A stretch of DNA of 41,157 bases from an uncultured Lachnospiraceae bacterium (GTDB lineage: Bacteria > Bacillota > Clostridia > Lachnospirales > Lachnospiraceae). A program made the position numbers and the translations under genes. Below, one piece after another: positions 40,563 through 41,157 of the stretch (its first letter is position 1; every line of letters starts with the position of its first letter). Location: assembly GCA_946614165.1 (NCBI GenBank), contig CAMOGQ010000014.1, forward strand, positions 1 to 41,157. The letters run 5' to 3'. The notes beneath the pieces were generated by a model. The model did no database searches. It saw only the letters and a program-made list of their open reading frames with translations, and was not told the DNA's origin.

Positions 40563-41157
40563 AAGTGAATAATTCCCTTAAAATCAAGGTTTTTCTGCGT
40601 TATACCTCTTCCGAATAAGCCTAGGATATGAGCATCTCTGCGTATCTGGTACGAGAATAGAGGTGTTTTGGGTACACAAAATAAACGTCATTACTCTAAT
40701 GGCCTTTTGTGTCCCCTTCCCTCTATGGCAGCGAACCTCCCGTATCTACCAGGATCACCGTTGGTTTCCCGCCGGGTCCTCACTTCCTTCGTCCCGCCTG
40801 CCCATATCTGGGGTGTCGGCCCAGCTTTCTAACAGGGTCATGCCCTATGGAGAATATTCCTGCCGACTACTGGCTCATTCTATGTTGTTTGCTGACTCCA
40901 GTTCCGGTTCTCCAGCACCTTTCGGTGGACGTTCCCTGGCGAACCTTCTCTCTCGTCACTCCCTCACGGGAGCCGGTCACCTGCCTGTGGCTGGACCCGG
41001 ATCCCTGCTCGATGGTCAGAGACCCGGGTCTGGCCGCAGACATCAGTTATGCTGTGTATCAGCAGCTTTTTCAGGCCGCTTCTGGTCTGCGGATATCCTT
41101 TATCATTTTTGTGTTCATGCCGGGCGTCGCCCGGCCCTCCTTTCAGTCGGCCGGCTC
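40563..41157 (-). other. Non-coding, highly structured region of unresolved identity
   Basis: No coding frame is supported on either strand. Several stems are seen: CATTA/TAATG nested in ACACAAAA/TTTTGTGT (about 40674-40713), GTCGGC/GCCGAC (40815-40820 with 40862-40867) around AGGG/CCCT, GGTTC/GAACC (40906-40945) enclosing CACC/GGTG, CCGCAGAC/GTCTGCGG (about 41034-41095), and GCCGGGC/GCCCGGC (41119-41135). The CACC/GGTG stem has a GAAA tetraloop only when read on the minus strand, which favours an RNA from that strand. It may be part of a large structured RNA or of a group II intron or other mobile element reaching past the window edge. Confidence 0.4.

Noticed and set aside
40563..41157. Definite call as a group II intron, RNase P RNA or tmRNA
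   Set aside because: No domain V-like hairpin, reverse transcriptase frame, RNase P core or tmRNA tag sequence could be recognised, so the identity was left open.

Overview
The window looks like a chromosome segment of a GC-rich, strictly anaerobic Clostridia bacterium, most likely a gut Lachnospiraceae. This is an inference from gene content: [FeFe]-hydrogenase maturases, an Rpn-family nuclease with a coiled-coil tail, LytTR/GHKL signalling, BspA-type leucine-rich repeats, a permuted GH3 glucosidase and a GPH sugar symporter. No rRNA, tRNA or CRISPR array was seen.

1-0.7 kb: a tandem duplication of what reads as a complete type I toxin-antitoxin cassette. Each copy has a 25-residue ORF whose ribosome binding site is buried in a 10-bp GAAA-loop hairpin. 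Each also has a consensus antisense promoter (TTGACA-17-TACAAT) and an intrinsic terminator for the antisense RNA.

0.7-15.0 kb (minus strand): one apparent 12-gene operon. In transcription order it is nifH-like 2, a fused nifD-nifK-like gene, hypF, hypC, hypD, hypE, a TM1266-type regulator, nifH-like 1, nifD-like, nifK-like, hydF and hydE. A clear promoter (TTGACT-18-TATGAT) and a leader of about 215 nt with a terminator/antiterminator pair precede it. Two nitrogenase-like H-D-K sets (one fused, one split) are therefore joined to the Fe(CN)2CO-making HypCDEF and to HydE/HydF. HypA, HypB, HydG and any hydrogenase structural gene are absent from the window. This is the best candidate here for an undescribed metallocofactor or reductase system. 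A small redox-disulfide protein (DUF1858) lies just upstream.

15.1-24.9 kb: mostly housekeeping. Genes are glmM, a family 2 glycosyltransferase, mutY, holA, a YfcE-like phosphodiesterase, a plus-strand membrane-anchored polysaccharide deacetylase with Ig-like repeats, thrH, a YegP-like DUF1508 protein and a DeoR-type regulator.

25.0-26.2 kb: an Rpn nuclease gene followed by a stand-alone copy of its C-terminal tail. The tail gene starts exactly where the full-length gene has an internal ribosome binding site and ATG, which suggests an intragenic-antitoxin arrangement.

26.6-33.5 kb (minus strand): a glycan-use operon of a membrane-anchored, domain-permuted GH3 enzyme, a four-helix membrane protein, a GH43 enzyme and a GPH symporter.

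33.8-40.4 kb (plus strand): a five-gene operon of a LytTR response regulator, a GHKL sensor kinase, an LRR/SGNH lipoprotein, an MBOAT O-acyltransferase and an SGNH/LRR membrane protein. It looks like a two-component-controlled surface-polysaccharide acylation system.

40.4-41.2 kb: a terminator, a small T-tailed hairpin, and about 590 nt of non-coding, hairpin-rich sequence of unresolved identity.
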